From an uncultured Anaerolineae bacterium (GTDB lineage Bacteria > Chloroflexota > Anaerolineae > Anaerolineales > Villigracilaceae), in the NCBI GenBank assembly GCA_903882765.1, contig CAIRYE010000341.1, positions 1-14,231 on the forward strand: a stretch of 14,231 nt of DNA, written 5' to 3'. The notes under the pieces were generated by a model. It was not told where the DNA came from. It worked only from the letters and a program-made list of their open reading frames with translations, and made no database searches. This document shows, in pieces, positions 13,338-14,231 of the stretch (positions are counted from its first letter, which is position 1; every line of letters begins with the position of its first letter). A program made the position numbers and the translations under genes.

Positions 13338-14231
13338 TTATTGAGCAGGGGTAGGGGTAAGCGTGTCTGGCAACGCGGTTTCGATTTCAATCGCGGGGGT
13401 TAGGTCACCTTCAACAGCAGGTCCAGATGGGGTCGCGTTGACCTTCTCGGTACATAACCTGATACCCTCATTGGCGTTGTAAAGCGAGATCTCATCGGTA
13501 GGCGCAACAGTATCGATGATCTTATAGAAGATCGGGATAGCCTCGCCGCAACGGTCGATTTTGACCAAAGTAAGACCAAATGTGAAGTAGTATTCGGGGA
13601 TGCGCAAGGAATCCGCCACTAGCTCCAACTTTTCTACAACGTTCCCTTCCGCGTCTGTGCCGCCGTTTACCACTAATGCTAGCTCGGCCGCTGCTAGCTC
13701 CCATTTAAAATTCTTATATAACATTACACCCAAATTGCCGCGTAAATTGGGGTCGGTTGGAGCTATCTTCATTGCCTGCTGAGCGTACTGTTCAGCCTTG
13801 GCGTTTTCACCAATATTTGCGTAAATACGTGAGATGATCAGCAAGGGGTTTGGATCACTTGGGTTGAGTTGGTTAGCCACGGTTAGGGCGTTTACAGCCT
13901 TATCATTTACCTGAGAAGCTCGATAAACACGGCCAAGGGAAAGGTAAATATCGGAGAGGTTTTTTTGGATGGTAGCCGCTGACTCATATTCGTTGATCGC
14001 TTCAGCGTTGTTGCCAGTAGCCTCGAAAACGTACCCTCGAGCTCGGTGCGCCTCAAAAAGACCAGGAGCCAATGAAAGAGCGATGCGTGATTCTTCACTC
14101 ATCTTATCGATGATATCCAAGCCGCCCAACCCTTCAAGGTATTGGTCGGTTAAAAACTCAGAGTAATAAGCATGGGCTAGGGCGTTGTTAGGATCCAACT
14201 CTAAGGCTCGCTTTAGTGATGTCTCCGCAGC
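13338..14231 (-). CDS. Tetratricopeptide repeat protein (partial, N-terminus off the right edge)
   Basis: This TPR protein is paralogous to the gene that follows it. The frame is open through base 14231: upstream of an internal TTG at 14198 it continues AAETSLKRALELDPNNALAH, a regular TPR, so the true start lies outside the window. The visible 298 residues contain TPR units such as NDKAVNALTVANQLNPSDPN and NAKAEQYAQQAMKIAPTDPN, then a degenerate region, a Cys pair in the RCGEAIPIF and RLCTEKV segments, and a Thr/Pro-rich tail ending TLTPTPAQ. The Cys pair has exactly the same separation (31 residues between) as C414/C446 of the paralog, in an alignable context. The other protein's four-Cys insert is replaced here by GGTDAEGN. 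The role is unknown. Extracytoplasmic location is inferred from the neighbour's anchor and the shared tail. Confidence 0.87.
   Translation of the reverse strand, partial: AAETSLKRALELDPNNALAHAYYSEFLTDQYLEGLGGLDIIDKMSEESRIALSLAPGLFEAHRARGYVFEATGNNAEAINEYESAATIQKNLSDIYLSLGRVYRASQVNDKAVNALTVANQLNPSDPNPLLIISRIYANIGENAKAEQYAQQAMKIAPTDPNLRGNLGVMLYKNFKWELAAAELALVVNGGTDAEGNVVEKLELVADSLRIPEYYFTFGLTLVKIDRCGEAIPIFYKIIDTVAPTDEISLYNANEGIRLCTEKVNATPSGPAVEGDLTPAIEIETALPDTLTPTPAQ

Overview
The window looks like a piece of chromosome from a Chloroflexota bacterium, probably class Anaerolineae. The reasons are the style of the GroEL, GroES, PheS and PheT proteins, a T-box ahead of pheST, a CIRCE element ahead of groESL, and a MacAB-like exporter with lipoproteins but no TolC-type partner. 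This assignment is inference from reading; no database was searched.

Minus strand, 1-6634. Transcription runs leftwards through three units. groES-groEL has a sigma70-type promoter overlapped by a perfect CIRCE operator and ends in a strong intrinsic terminator. Next comes a single lipid-anchored polysaccharide deacetylase (NodB/CE4 family) whose promoter is embedded in the groEL terminator. Then comes pheS-pheT, with a roughly 260-nt T-box leader carrying a UUC (Phe) specifier and a UGGU acceptor-binding bulge. pheT runs off the left edge.

Centre, 6635-6907. This is a divergent intergenic region of about 270 bp. It holds small hairpins, then a 9-bp direct repeat spaced two helical turns apart, just upstream of a TATAAT box that lacks a good -35.

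Plus strand, 6908-11544. A compact operon encodes a HlyD/MacA-type membrane fusion protein, a LolD/MacB-type ATPase, a MacB/FtsX-type permease, and two tandem lipoproteins that are diverged paralogs of each other and carry repeated SPEQ-like motifs. It ends in an intrinsic terminator. I recognise the transporter families but not the lipoproteins. The five genes together are the best candidate for an incompletely described system, perhaps envelope-stress or peptide export with lipoprotein accessory factors.

Right, 11545-14231. A hairpin-rich convergent gap separates that operon from two minus-strand tandem paralogous TPR genes. The downstream one is complete, has 480 residues and is membrane-anchored. 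The upstream one is cut by the right edge. Both end in Thr/Pro-rich tails, and both keep a cysteine pair with identical spacing.

No tRNA, rRNA, CRISPR, insertion sequence or phage gene was seen.
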